A DNA stretch of 19,386 bases from an uncultured Oscillospiraceae bacterium (GCA_900543395.1 UQQT01000043.1:1-19386), one strand, 5' to 3'. Shown: positions 6,056 to 14,983, counted from the stretch's first letter. Program-made: numbers and translations. Notes: generated by a model not told the origin, from the sequence alone.

Positions 6056-6922
6056 TTATCTGAGCGTTCCCGTTACGACTGCCGTTGTGATTCCGGGGGT
6101 CGACGTTACCGCGCCTGTTGCCGGGTTCTGCGTAAACGCCGCGGCGGGAACCGTGAGCGCGTATGCGGACGATGCCGCGGGGAGGGTCAGAAGTCCCGAC
6201 GCGTACGTATAATCCGACGCGGGAACTGCCGTTCCGTTGACCGTGACCGAATTTATTGTCGGCGCGGGGTTGAACGTATCGGAGAGAACGACGTTTGTCG
6301 CCTCCGTATTTCCGTAGTTATAAAGCGTGAACGTGTAGGTAATCGTTCCGCCGTCTGTGAGCGTTTCGGGAGTTATAGTCTTGATCATGGTAACTCTCGC
6401 GAAGTCGTCGGCGGTGACGGTCGCGCTCGCACTTGCGCTCTGTCCGAGTCCCGCAGCCGTCGCTGTCGCAGTGTTCGTAATGGTCGAATCCGCCGCGCCC
6501 GAAGCGTACGAATTGGGAACCGCATTGTAAACTATGAGAGCGTTCGCGCCGGAGGCGAGCGTCGGAATCGTAAACGTTACGCTGTCCGCCGCCGCCGTCG
6601 GTGTGATGTCCGAGGAATACACGCCGTTTATATAAAGTCTTGCGGGTCCGACATAGGTAAGCGGAGTAGCTGTCGCGCCCGTAAGAGCGTATGTTCCGAG
6701 GTTATCCGTGACGGTTACGTTGTTGAGCGTGACGGAGCCGTTGTTTACGAGACTTATTGTATACGCAATGTTCGTCCCGGGCGTATAGTCCGAGCCGACA
6801 GCGGATTTTGTAAGAGCCAGTGTGTCCTCAATTACAGCCGTTGCTACGTTCGACAGAGCGGATCCGTTCTGTGAACCGTAGGCGTACGTAAGAGAAGCCT
6901 GGTTTGTTATGGTAGAAGCCAT
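6056..6922 (-). CDS. DUF11-repeat protein of unknown function
   Basis: A 288-residue Ala/Thr/Val/Asn-rich protein beginning MASTITNQASLTYAYGSQ. Two DUF11 (PF01345) beta-sandwich repeats can be seen. The first is at about 35-110 (PGTNIAYTISLVNNGS, then NNVTVTDNLGTYAL); the second is at about 178-250 (MIKTITPETLTDGGTITYTF, then NVVLSDTF). DUF11 repeats usually sit on cell-surface or secreted proteins, yet there is no signal peptide, membrane segment or sorting motif. An AGAGG site 8 bases before ATG 6922 supports the start. Proteins with this N-terminal pattern recur in Clostridia; a spore-surface or envelope role is possible but unproven. It appears monocistronic. Confidence 0.8.
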   Translation of the reverse strand: MASTITNQASLTYAYGSQNGSALSNVATAVIEDTLALTKSAVGSDYTPGTNIAYTISLVNNGSVTLNNVTVTDNLGTYALTGATATPLTYVGPARLYINGVYSSDITPTAAADSVTFTIPTLASGANALIVYNAVPNSYASGAADSTITNTATATAAGLGQSASASATVTADDFARVTMIKTITPETLTDGGTITYTFTLYNYGNTEATNVVLSDTFNPAPTINSVTVNGTAVPASDYTYASGLLTLPAASSAYALTVPAAAFTQNPATGAVTSTPGITTAVVTGTLR

Positions 6923-6950
6923 ATATCAACCTCTCGTTTCTTTAATTATT

Positions 6951-6967
6951 CGAGGGAATACCCCTCG
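6951..6967. repeat. Short inverted repeat upstream of the DUF11 gene
   Basis: CGAGGG (6951-6956) and CCCTCG (6962-6967) form a perfect 6-bp palindrome with a 5-base spacer, 29 bases before the start codon. It could be an operator or a leader hairpin. No clear promoter could be assigned around it. Confidence 0.35.
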
Positions 6968-7088
6968 GTACATAATATGAGAAACGGCGGGGAATGTGTA
7001 CAGCAAAAGATAGTCGAACCGCAAAGGAATATATTCACCCTCTTTCCGCTTCGACTGCGTTAAAGAAACCTGAAAGCCTTTACTGTTG

Positions 7089-8357
7089 TTATTTTTCGAG
7101 TTCTTCGAATTTGGCTTTCATCGTCGGGTTGCCCCTTGTCAGCTTCTTTACGCTTAAATCCTGCGCCTTGTCGTTTGCAAGACGGAGCTGCCGCTCGGAG
7201 CCGAGCAGACTCTCTTTAACTTTATTGAGATGGTCGATCGTTTTGTCTATCTCGTCGATAGCGTTCGAGAATTTTTCGCTTGCGATTCTGTAATTGTTTC
7301 CGAATTTCGTCTGAAAATCAATCAGGCTGTTTTCAAAATTCGTAACGTCTATATTCTGATTTTTAATGACGGCAAGCTCCTGTCTGTATTTGAGCGAATT
7401 TAATGCGGCGTTTCGCAGAATCGTTATTATCGGGATGAAAAACTGCGGTCTGACGACGTACATTTTTTCGTATCTGTACGACACGTCGACGATTCCCGTG
7501 TTGTAAAGCTCGCTGTCGGGTTCGAGCATGGTCACGAGGACGGCGTACTCGCAGTTTTTCTCGCGCCTGTCCTTGTCAAGCTCCTTGAAGAAGTCCTCGT
7601 TTTTATGCTTGGTCGAGGTCGTGTCGCTCTCGTTTTTCATTTCGAACATTATCGAAATAAATTCCGTTCCGTCAGCGGACGATTCTCTGAAAATAAAGTC
7701 GCCCTTGCTTCCGGTTCTCGCGTCGTTGTCCTTTTCGAAATACGCATTCTGAAATCCCGCGGCGCGCATTTTGTTAAACTCCGTTTCGCAGTGGCGTTCG
7801 AGCGATTCGCCGACCATTTTCGTCGACTGACGGGCTTTGAAATCCTTGTAATACTCGATCTCCTCGTCCTTGCGTTTTAATTCGTCCGAATGGTTCTTAA
7901 TTTCGCTCTGCAATTTTAATTCGAACTCGGTTTTGTTCTTTTCTATCTCGTTTTGAAGCTTGAGAATCTCCGAATCCTTATCGAAAACAGCGTTCTTTAC
8001 GGCGGATTCTGCTTTCTCCTTTTCGAGCTTAAGCTCGCCTTTTAAGCGTTCTATTTCCGACTCTTTATTTGCAATTTCGATTTCCTTTCTGGAAACCTGT
8101 TCGTTGATTTTTGCGTTCTGCGTCTGCTTTGCCGTATTGATTTCATTTTCAAGCTCGGATATGCGTTTCGCGCTTGACTCGTTTGCCTTCATAACGGCAA
8201 GCTCTACGGCGGAATCCGTTTCTTTTTTTAATTCGTTTTCACGGCGTTTTATCTCCGCGTCGAATTCGCTGTCGTGAACCTGCTTTACTATCGCGGCGTA
8301 GCCCGCGCCGTCTATCTGAAAAACCTCTCCGCATTTAGGACATTTAATTTCGTTCAT
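7089..8357 (-). CDS. DUF2130 (PF09903) coiled-coil protein, probable PD-(D/E)XK nuclease fold
   Basis: A 422-residue cytoplasmic protein. It begins with a zinc-ribbon-like half site CPKCGEVFQ. A long Lys/Glu-rich coiled coil follows (about 30-190), then a globular domain containing KGDFIFRE and FEMKNESD. The Asp and the E-x-K in these two motifs fit a PD-(D/E)XK nuclease core, as proposed for this RmuC-like family. The C-terminus is helical. The ATG at 8357 has GGAG 8 bases upstream; the longer frame to 8414 lacks a ribosome site and would include the promoter. A role in DNA processing is inferred only. It has its own promoter at 8403-8431. Confidence 0.85.
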   Translation of the reverse strand: MNEIKCPKCGEVFQIDGAGYAAIVKQVHDSEFDAEIKRRENELKKETDSAVELAVMKANESSAKRISELENEINTAKQTQNAKINEQVSRKEIEIANKESEIERLKGELKLEKEKAESAVKNAVFDKDSEILKLQNEIEKNKTEFELKLQSEIKNHSDELKRKDEEIEYYKDFKARQSTKMVGESLERHCETEFNKMRAAGFQNAYFEKDNDARTGSKGDFIFRESSADGTEFISIMFEMKNESDTTSTKHKNEDFFKELDKDRREKNCEYAVLVTMLEPDSELYNTGIVDVSYRYEKMYVVRPQFFIPIITILRNAALNSLKYRQELAVIKNQNIDVTNFENSLIDFQTKFGNNYRIASEKFSNAIDEIDKTIDHLNKVKESLLGSERQLRLANDKAQDLSVKKLTRGNPTMKAKFEELEK

Positions 8358-8402
8358 AATGATATCTCCCGTTTTTTTATTCGGTACTGCTTTGCTGTAA
8401 AT

Positions 8403-8431
8403 ATTGTACAACATAAAAAACGGTAAATCAA
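8403..8431 (-). promoter_or_regulatory. Promoter of the DUF2130 gene
   Basis: On the minus strand TTGATT (8431-8426) and TACAAT (8408-8403) are 17 bases apart, about 45 bases before the start codon. Confidence 0.65.
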
Positions 8432-8523
8432 TAGACGTATTGAGACGTACAAAAGGGGTTAAAACACGTCTTGAACCCTTGAAAAATAAGGCTTTGCGGT
8501 TTTTTATGTACAGTTTGTTAAAA

Positions 8524-8553
8524 CAAAAAAATGCCGGTTATCTCACCGACATT
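8524..8553 (-). terminator. Terminator of the DUF2207-cytidylate kinase-rpe operon
   Basis: On the minus strand a 9-bp stem (8553-8545 with 8538-8530, one G-U pair) with a 6-base loop runs into seven T residues. It lies 20 bases after the rpe stop codon. Confidence 0.88.
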
Positions 8554-8573
8554 TTTATTATTTCGAATTAAAT

Positions 8574-9221
8574 TCAAATGCTTTTCAGTTTTGCAACAGC
8601 TTCTTTTCTGTCGCTTGAAGAAAAAATATAGCTTCCCGCGACGAGAACGTCCGCGCCTGCATTGACGGCTCGGGGGGCGGTTTTGTCACTGATTCCGCCG
8701 TCGACCTCGATTCTCATGTCGAGGTTTCGTCTTACGCACTCGTCTCTTACGGCTTTAACCTTGCTCATCATGTCGGGCATGAAGCTCTGACCGCCGAATC
8801 CCGGCTCGACCGTCATTATGAGAACCATATAGAGCCTGTCGAGGTATTCGAATACATCTTCGGCTTTCGTGCCGGGTTTTAATGCTATCGCGGGCTTTTT
8901 GCCGAGCGAAATTATTTTGTCAATCGTCGCCCCGACGTCGGACGAAGCCTCTATGTGAAAACAGATTATGTCCGCGCCCGCCTTTGCGAAGTCCTCAATA
9001 TATCGTATCGGCTCGTTTATCATTAAATGAACGTCGAAAATTTTATCCGAGCATTTTCTGACAGCTTTTACAATCGGTGCGCCGAGAGTGATATTCGGCA
9101 CGAACATGCCGTCCATTACGTCAATATGTATCATGTCCGCGCCCGCATTTGAGATATCGGTTATCTCCTCGCCCAGGCGCGAAAAATCTGCGGAAAGTAT
9201 CGACGGTGAAATATAATTCAT
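8574..9221 (-). CDS. rpe: Ribulose-phosphate 3-epimerase
   Basis: A 215-residue TIM-barrel enzyme that interconverts ribulose 5-phosphate and xylulose 5-phosphate in the pentose phosphate pathway. Diagnostic motifs are present: SPSILSADF at the N-terminus, HIDVMDGMFVPN (metal-binding His and catalytic Asp), FDVHLM (second His), VEPGFGGQ (phosphate loop, with Glu where Asn is more usual) and IEVDGGI (second catalytic Asp). The ATG at 9221 has AAGGAG upstream, overlapping the stop codon of the preceding gene 13 bases away. It is the last gene of a three-gene operon and precedes a terminator. Confidence 0.96.
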   Translation of the reverse strand: MNYISPSILSADFSRLGEEITDISNAGADMIHIDVMDGMFVPNITLGAPIVKAVRKCSDKIFDVHLMINEPIRYIEDFAKAGADIICFHIEASSDVGATIDKIISLGKKPAIALKPGTKAEDVFEYLDRLYMVLIMTVEPGFGGQSFMPDMMSKVKAVRDECVRRNLDMRIEVDGGISDKTAPRAVNAGADVLVAGSYIFSSSDRKEAVAKLKSI

Positions 9222-9234
9222 AATATTAATCTCC

Positions 9235-9828
9235 TTAATCCTTAAACATATCGCCTATCGCGGCGGCAATGAGGTCGGCGGCGGTGTCTGCGCCTATTTC
9301 ACTGTTTATGCACAAATCGTAGTTTTTCATGTCGCCCCACTTATTAAAAGTGAAATGATTGTAGTAATCCGCCCTTTGCTTGTCCTTTTTTTTCAGAATT
9401 CCCGGCGTATTCGCGCTTTTCTCTTTTAATTCGGCGGCGAGACGTTCGTTTCTCTTTTCAAACGGTGCGTGGATGAACACCTTTATAACGTCGTTCCTGC
9501 CCGAGAGTATGTAATCGCAGCACGAGCCGATGATAACGCACGGCGATTTTTCGTCGGCAAGCTCCTTTATAATATCGGCTTTTGCGATAAAAACCTCGTC
9601 GTTGAGCGGACGTGTCTGCGAGGCGGAGAATACGGAGTAGAGAAAACTCGACGTTCTCTTTTCGTTAAGCTCCTCCGCCGCCTGCGGGGAAATGCCCTTT
9701 CTCATTGTCAGAAGAGCGAGAATCTCCTTGTCGTAATAGCCTATGCCGAGCTTTTCGGCAAGCTTTTTGCCTATGAGTCTGCCCGAAGAGCCGTACTCGT
9801 GAATCAGAGCCACAACGTATTTTTTCAT
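9235..9828 (-). CDS. Cytidylate kinase-like family protein (PF13189)
   Basis: A 197-residue P-loop-type protein. The N-terminal HEYGSSGRLIGKKLAEKLG matches the cytidylate kinase-like pattern (usually REYGSGGR), followed by GYYDKEIL. VIIGSCCDYIL (core strand) and VFIHAPFEKRNERL (nucleotide-binding lid region) are also typical. This family differs from housekeeping Cmk; its substrate is not known. The GSSG variation from GSGG is minor. It sits 12 bases after the DUF2207 gene and 13 bases before rpe, with AAGGGGCG as ribosome site. Confidence 0.88.
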   Translation of the reverse strand: MKKYVVALIHEYGSSGRLIGKKLAEKLGIGYYDKEILALLTMRKGISPQAAEELNEKRTSSFLYSVFSASQTRPLNDEVFIAKADIIKELADEKSPCVIIGSCCDYILSGRNDVIKVFIHAPFEKRNERLAAELKEKSANTPGILKKKDKQRADYYNHFTFNKWGDMKNYDLCINSEIGADTAADLIAAAIGDMFKD

Positions 9829-9840
9829 TTTTAACGCCCC

Positions 9841-11247
9841 TTATCCGTGTTTTTTCTCTTTTAATATTTCTTCGAATCCGTCCTCGTAGACCTCTCTGAA
9901 TGCAAAAAGTCCGTCAGTGACGTGAGTCCTCGAATTATTTTCCTTAAACATAAATCTTATTAAATCCGCGTCCGAAATTTTGCCCGGCTTGAATACGTCC
10001 TCGCTTATTGTCGAGAATTTAATACCGTCGTAGGTCTCCGCCGTAGACTCGATTTCGAAGCATTTTCCGCACAGCGCACGCTTTTTCCTGTCTAAACATT
10101 CGAACGGCGAAACGCCCCTGACTTTTCTGTTGAATTTATTAATGAATTTATAGAATTCCGCACTTGACTTCGCCTTTTCTCCCGTGAAGAATTCGACGGC
10201 GGTTCTCTCGTGCTTTTTTAAATTTCCTCCCTCGCCCGAGGGGAGAATAACGCCCTTTCTTAAAATCAGCACGCCCTTTTTTGCAAGCGACAGGACGGTG
10301 TAAATGAACAAGTCCGCTTCGCTGTAAATGTCGGTCGTGACGGTTTTGAGCATTTCGGCGGGAGTCAGCGACTGCATAACGGATTCTATTGCGGAGTCGC
10401 TCGGCTCAACGTACGAATTCTTACGGCACGAACGGACGAACAGCTTAATCATTATGTGTTTTGAGAATATTAAACAGAGTATCACTGTAAGAGCGAGGAC
10501 ACACGCGATAATCAACAGCGTTATTCTGCCTGCGGTCCAGCCCTCGGGAGCGGTCGTGTACGTCGGCAGGGAATTAAATTTATCCGACGGAATCGAAATT
10601 CCGATATACGCTCCGCCGGAGGTCTTACCGCCGGTGAACGTCACGCTGTTTTTGTCCCTTGTGCATTTGTAATTGTTCGATGTTAAAAGCCCTGCGTCCT
10701 TACCCGTGCAGTCCGAGGGAAGCTTTACGGTTATCGTAACGTTTTCGCACTTGGGCGAGAGTGATTCGGGGATGTAATTGCAGTAAAATGCGTTCTGCGA
10801 ATCTATATTTTTAATTACGGACGAGAGCGTGTAGGAGAGTCTGAACACGTGCGTTTCGCCGAAGCATTTTAAATTCCATTTAACCTTTATCGCGGAGTCC
10901 GATTCGCTTAACGTGTACGTATAGTCCGCGAATCCACCGTCTATGTCGGTCGAAGCCTCTTCGCTCAGCGACGCGCTCGCAGAGTCTATATCCGCCGATA
11001 TATTTACGACGGACGCGAATTTATACTCGGGGCTTGACGGAATCGGAATCTCGCACTCAAATCCGTCGCTTCGCCCGGCGCCGAATGCGACAGTCCATTC
11101 GCTCATTACGGAGGCGTCGCCGTTTATCTGCGGTTCGGCGGTTATATTAACGTTTTTTATCGTGTATGACGAGTCGGCGTTCGCGGTAAAAAGAGATATG
11201 ACGGCAAGCGAAACGACGGCTGAAATATATATAACAAATTTCTTCAT
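9841..11247 (-). CDS. DUF2207-type predicted membrane protein
   Basis: A 468-residue envelope protein. Residues 1-24 form a signal peptide ending near TANADSS. A beta-rich extracytoplasmic domain follows (about 25-235; YTIKNVNITAEPQINGDASV is the familiar DUF2207 start). Next come one membrane segment (about 244-265, ITLLIIACVLALTVILCLIF) and a cytoplasmic Lys-rich part. The usual family has more membrane spans near the C-terminus, and these are missing here, so this is a short version. ATG 11247 is chosen because it begins the signal peptide and has AAGGAG upstream; the frame extends to 11319 without a ribosome site. Function unknown. It is the first gene of the operon with the cytidylate kinase-like gene and rpe. 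Confidence 0.75.
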   Translation of the reverse strand: MKKFVIYISAVVSLAVISLFTANADSSYTIKNVNITAEPQINGDASVMSEWTVAFGAGRSDGFECEIPIPSSPEYKFASVVNISADIDSASASLSEEASTDIDGGFADYTYTLSESDSAIKVKWNLKCFGETHVFRLSYTLSSVIKNIDSQNAFYCNYIPESLSPKCENVTITVKLPSDCTGKDAGLLTSNNYKCTRDKNSVTFTGGKTSGGAYIGISIPSDKFNSLPTYTTAPEGWTAGRITLLIIACVLALTVILCLIFSKHIMIKLFVRSCRKNSYVEPSDSAIESVMQSLTPAEMLKTVTTDIYSEADLFIYTVLSLAKKGVLILRKGVILPSGEGGNLKKHERTAVEFFTGEKAKSSAEFYKFINKFNRKVRGVSPFECLDRKKRALCGKCFEIESTAETYDGIKFSTISEDVFKPGKISDADLIRFMFKENNSRTHVTDGLFAFREVYEDGFEEILKEKKHG

Positions 11248-11275
11248 AAAAACCTTATTCTCCTTGTCTGAATTA

Positions 11276-11304
11276 ATAATAGCACATTTAAAGTAAAAAA
11301 ACAA
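11276..11304 (-). promoter_or_regulatory. Promoter of the DUF2207-rpe operon
   Basis: On the minus strand TTGTTT (11304-11299) and TATTAT (11281-11276) are 17 bases apart, 28 bases before the start codon. It diverges from the ior promoter. Confidence 0.45.
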
Positions 11305-11360
11305 TGAAAATCGTGTCAACGTTCACAAAATTTGACTCGTACGGTAATAAAAAATTTACG

Positions 11361-11389
11361 TTGTATTACGTGTGCGGGCGTGTTATAAT
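11361..11389 (+). promoter_or_regulatory. Promoter of the iorA-iorB-aminotransferase operon
   Basis: TTGTAT (11361-11366), 17 bases, perfect TATAAT (11384-11389) with TG one base before it (extended -10). The leader of about 40 bases holds no obvious structure. Confidence 0.7.
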
Positions 11390-11435
11390 AATTAATATAT
11401 GATTTTGTAAGAAAATACGGAAAAGGTGATATATC

Positions 11436-13184
11436 ATGAAACAACTGATGTCCGGCAACGAGGCGACGGCTCTCGGTCTGTGGGAAGCGGGAGTCAAGGT
11501 CGGCTCCGCGTACCCCGGAACACCCAGCACGGAGATTTTTGAAAATCTCCCGAAATATAAGGACGTTTACTGCGAGTGGGCGCCCAACGAAAAGGTAGCG
11601 GCGGAGGTCGCGTACGGCGCGTCGATAGGCGGAGTGCGCTCCGTCTGCGCGATGAAGCATGTCGGAATGAATGTAGCCGCCGACCCGATATTCACGGCGG
11701 CGTACAACGGTATCGGCAGAGGATTCGTAATTATAAGCGCGGATGACCCGTCCATGCATTCCTCGCAGAACGAGCAGGACAACCGCTACTATGCAAAGAG
11801 CGCGAAGATGGCTATGATAGAGCCGTCGGATTCGCAGGAGTGCAAGGATTTTATAAAAGAAGCGTACGAGATAAGCGAGAAGTTCGACATCCCCGTACTT
11901 TTCAGAGTCACTACGAGAATATGTCATTCTAAGAGTCTCACAGAGCCGGGCGAGAGATACGATTTTAAATATGAGGGATATAAAAAGGATCCGACGAAGT
12001 TTGTTTCCACCCCTGCGAACGCAATGGCTCACCACCCGATACTTGAGAAGAAGCTAAAGGACATGGCGGAGTTTGCGTGTACCTCGAAGCTTAACAGGGT
12101 CGAAATGAACGGCTCGGAGGTCGGCGTTATCACGGCAGGCGTCGCGTATCAGTACGCAAAGGAGGTATTTCCCGAGGACACGTCGTTCCTTAAATTAGGA
12201 TTTACATACCCCCTGCCCATGAAGCTTATTAAGGATTTTGCTTCAAAGGTAAAGAAGCTCTACGTTATCGAGGAGCTGGAGCCGTTCATGGAGGAGCAGA
12301 TTAAAGCCGCCGGTATCGACTGTATCGGCAAGGACGTTGTTCCGAATATGTACGAGCTTAACCCGCAGATATTAAACGAGTGTATTTTCGGCAAAAAAGC
12401 CGAGTATACGGAGCTTGACGTAAAGGCGGTCGGCAGACCTCCCGTACTCTGCCCCGGATGTCCGCACAGAGGATTCTTCTACACCCTCGGCAAGGGCAGA
12501 AACTACGTTATCTCGGGCGATATCGGATGCTACACCCTCGGCAGCGCGAAGCCCCTCAGCGCTACGGACACGTGCGTATGCATGGGCGGCGGTTTAAGCG
12601 TCGGCATGGGTATTTCAAAGGCGTTCGAGGTCATGGGCGAGAACGATAAAAAAGTATTCGGAATAGTCGGCGACTCGACGTTCTTCCATTCGGGAATGAC
12701 GGGCGCGGCGGAGATTATTTATAATAAGGGACGCATTATCCCCTGTATTCTTGATAACTCGATTACAGGTATGACGGGTCAGCAGGACAACCCCGGCAGC
12801 GGTGAAACGCTCATGGGCGAGCCGGCTCCCGCAATCAGACCCGAAAAGCTTCTCGAAGCTATGGGTTATCAGAACGTTATAATCGTTGACCCGCAGGATC
12901 TTACCGCTATGGAAAAGGCCGTAAACGACGCGCTTAACAGCGAGGTTCCCGCGGCGATCATCACGCGCAGACCGTGCCTTCTCCTTAAAAAGGTCAAACA
13001 CGACATAGGTATGTGCCATGTCAATACCGATAAATGCAGAAGCTGTAAAAAGTGCCTGAAGGTCGGCTGTCCCGCTATTTCAATGAAGGACGGCAAGGCC
13101 GATATTGACTCGACGCTCTGCGTAGGCTGTACGGTATGCAATCAGGTATGCCCGTTCGGCGCGATTGAAAAGGAGGAGAAATAA
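11436..13184 (+). CDS. iorA: Indolepyruvate:ferredoxin oxidoreductase, alpha subunit
   Basis: A 582-residue thiamine diphosphate- and iron-sulfur-dependent enzyme subunit. With IorB it oxidatively decarboxylates aryl 2-oxo acids to acyl-CoA and reduces ferredoxin. The order is N-terminal pyrimidine-binding domain (GNEATALGLWEAGV, AYPGTPSTEI), transketolase C-like region, TPP-binding domain (GDIGCYTLG, GIVGDSTFFHSG, LDNSITGMTGQQ) and a C-terminal 2[4Fe-4S] ferredoxin domain. The last has CRSCKKCLKVGCP and CVGCTVCNQVCP, eight Cys in total. AAGGTGA precedes the start. The stop lies one base before iorB. Confidence 0.96.
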   Translation: MKQLMSGNEATALGLWEAGVKVGSAYPGTPSTEIFENLPKYKDVYCEWAPNEKVAAEVAYGASIGGVRSVCAMKHVGMNVAADPIFTAAYNGIGRGFVIISADDPSMHSSQNEQDNRYYAKSAKMAMIEPSDSQECKDFIKEAYEISEKFDIPVLFRVTTRICHSKSLTEPGERYDFKYEGYKKDPTKFVSTPANAMAHHPILEKKLKDMAEFACTSKLNRVEMNGSEVGVITAGVAYQYAKEVFPEDTSFLKLGFTYPLPMKLIKDFASKVKKLYVIEELEPFMEEQIKAAGIDCIGKDVVPNMYELNPQILNECIFGKKAEYTELDVKAVGRPPVLCPGCPHRGFFYTLGKGRNYVISGDIGCYTLGSAKPLSATDTCVCMGGGLSVGMGISKAFEVMGENDKKVFGIVGDSTFFHSGMTGAAEIIYNKGRIIPCILDNSITGMTGQQDNPGSGETLMGEPAPAIRPEKLLEAMGYQNVIIVDPQDLTAMEKAVNDALNSEVPAAIITRRPCLLLKKVKHDIGMCHVNTDKCRSCKKCLKVGCPAISMKDGKADIDSTLCVGCTVCNQVCPFGAIEKEEK

Positions 13185-13185
13185 G

Positions 13186-13764
13186 ATGCCGGTAAGAAGC
13201 TTACTTATAGTAGGAGTCGGAGGACAGGGAGCTATCCTCGTCAGCAAGATACTTACCCGCGGACTTATCAAGGCGGGTTACGACGTTAAAATGAGCGAGG
13301 TTCACGGTATGAGCCAGCGCGGAGGAAGCGTTTCAACTCAGATTCGCTACGGCGATAAGGTTTACTCGCCGATTATCGGCGAGGGACAGGCGGATATGCT
13401 TATTTCATTTGAAAAAATGGAAGCCGTCAGATACGCGCATTTTCTAAAAAAGGACGGCACGGCGGTTATCAATGATTACGAAATAGTACCCATGAGCGTA
13501 GCTTCGGGTGCGTGCGAATACCCCGAGGGAACGGTCGAAGCTATGCAGAAGAATTTTAAGACCGTCGTTCTCGACGCAGGTCATATCGCGGTTGAATTGG
13601 GCAACGCGAGATGCATGAATATCGTTCTGCTCGGCGCGATGATAAAGGCTACGGGCATGACCGATATAGACTGGGAGGAAGTTTTAAAAGAGGTTCTTCC
13701 CGAGAAGATTCTCGACATAAATCTCAAGGCGTTCAGAGCGGGCTTTGAGCATCAGGGTGAGTAA
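13186..13764 (+). CDS. iorB: Indolepyruvate:ferredoxin oxidoreductase, beta subunit
   Basis: A 192-residue protein of the pyruvate ferredoxin oxidoreductase gamma-domain type. It shows the N-terminal GVGGQGAILVSKIL (CoA/nucleotide-binding style loop) and SEVHGMSQRGGSV, both diagnostic of IorB. The ATG at 13186 is supported by AGGAGG at 13171-13176 and by its place one base after the iorA stop. It forms the heterodimer with IorA in the cytoplasm and probably completes the CoA site. Confidence 0.95.
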   Translation: MPVRSLLIVGVGGQGAILVSKILTRGLIKAGYDVKMSEVHGMSQRGGSVSTQIRYGDKVYSPIIGEGQADMLISFEKMEAVRYAHFLKKDGTAVINDYEIVPMSVASGACEYPEGTVEAMQKNFKTVVLDAGHIAVELGNARCMNIVLLGAMIKATGMTDIDWEEVLKEVLPEKILDINLKAFRAGFEHQGE

Positions 13765-13765
13765 A

Positions 13766-14962
13766 ATGATAAACGAAAAATATTATTTTTACGGCAGTAA
13801 CCGTTCGACGATAAGAGATCTGTTCGAGTACGGAAGTCAGCGCAAAGCCGTTGTCGGAGCGGAGAATGTGTATGATTACTCTCTCGGCAATCCGAGCGTT
13901 CCCGCACCCGAAGAAGTCAAGACGGCGATTATCGATATATTGAACGAGCGCGACCCGATAGACGTTCACGGCTACACGAGCGCCGTAGGCGATTTCGGCG
14001 CGAGAAAAGCTGTTGCGGACGATCTCAATTCGCGTTTCGGCACTTCGTACGAAGCGGGCGAATTGTACCTTACGTGCGGTGCGGCGGCATCGCTTATCTC
14101 TGTATTCAGAGCGTTATGCGCGAATGAAAAAAGCGAGCTTATCGCAATCGCTCCGTACTTCCCCGAGTATAAATGCTTTGCAGAATCAAACGGTCTTACA
14201 TTCAAATGCGTAAGCGCGGACAGGGAGCATTTTCAGATAAATTTTGACGAACTCGAAAATATGATAACCGAAAATACGCAGGCGGTTATTATAAATTCGC
14301 CCAACAACCCGTCGGGTACGGTTTATTCGGAGGATACGGTGAAGAAGCTCGGCGCGCTCCTTGAAAGGAAGTCGGCGGAGTTCTCTCACCCCGTTTATCT
14401 TATATCCGACGAGCCGTACAGAGAGCTTAATTTTACGTCGGTTCCGACTCCGTTCACCGCGAAGTTCTATAAAAACACAATCGTGTGCTATTCGTACAGC
14501 AAGTCGCTTTCGCTCCCCGGCGAGCGTATAGGCTATGTCCTCGTTCCTAAAGAAGCCGACGACTCCGCGCGTCTGTACGCGGCTGTTGCGGGCGCGGCAA
14601 GGTGCAGCGGTTTCGTGTGCGCTCCGTCGCTCTTTCAGCGCGTTATCGAGAAGTGTGCGTCCGTCCGTCCCGACATCGAGGCGTACAGAAAGAACAGGGA
14701 TTATCTCTATAAATCGCTTACGGATATCGGTTATAAATGCGCGAGTCCCGACGGCGCGTTCTATATGTTTATAGAAGCTCCCGACGGCGACGACAACGCG
14801 TTCAGCGAGATATGCAAAAAGTATGATCTTCTCCTCGTCCCCGCCGATTCGTTCGGCTGTCCGGGATATGTCAGAGCCTCATACTGCGTATCGTACGATA
14901 TGATAGTCAGCTCTATTCCCGCGTTTAAAAAAGCGTATGACGACGCTGTAAAAGCAAAATAA
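13766..14962 (+). CDS. Pyridoxal phosphate-dependent class I/II aminotransferase
   Basis: A 398-residue fold-type I aminotransferase. PLP-binding landmarks are visible: the GAAASL loop (105-110), NSPNNPSG with Asn181, Asp215 in YLISDEPYRE, the Schiff-base Lys246 in YSYSKSLSLPGERIGY and the phosphate-binding Arg254. ATG 13766 follows the iorB stop by one base with AGGGTGA upstream; the alternative TTG at 13745 lies inside iorB. In an operon with iorAB it probably converts an amino acid, likely aromatic, into the 2-oxo acid that IorAB uses, or runs the reverse reaction. The substrate is inferred from context only. Confidence 0.9.
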   Translation: MINEKYYFYGSNRSTIRDLFEYGSQRKAVVGAENVYDYSLGNPSVPAPEEVKTAIIDILNERDPIDVHGYTSAVGDFGARKAVADDLNSRFGTSYEAGELYLTCGAAASLISVFRALCANEKSELIAIAPYFPEYKCFAESNGLTFKCVSADREHFQINFDELENMITENTQAVIINSPNNPSGTVYSEDTVKKLGALLERKSAEFSHPVYLISDEPYRELNFTSVPTPFTAKFYKNTIVCYSYSKSLSLPGERIGYVLVPKEADDSARLYAAVAGAARCSGFVCAPSLFQRVIEKCASVRPDIEAYRKNRDYLYKSLTDIGYKCASPDGAFYMFIEAPDGDDNAFSEICKKYDLLLVPADSFGCPGYVRASYCVSYDMIVSSIPAFKKAYDDAVKAK

Positions 14963-14983
14963 GAAAATACCGTTAAAAAATTG

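Noticed and set aside
5990..6874. Long plus-strand open frame of 294 codons, Arg/Cys/Ser-rich
   Set aside because: It is the antisense shadow of the DUF11 gene; its composition is unnatural and it begins within the toxin terminator.
8440..8500. Inverted repeat AAGGGGTT / GAACCCTT between rpe and the DUF2130 gene as another terminator
   Set aside because: The stem is imperfect with a long loop and only a short T run; the clear rpe terminator is at 8524-8553.
11316..12035. Minus-strand open frame opposite the start of iorA
   Set aside because: Arg/Tyr-rich shadow with no ribosome site that spans the ior promoter; iorA is unambiguous.
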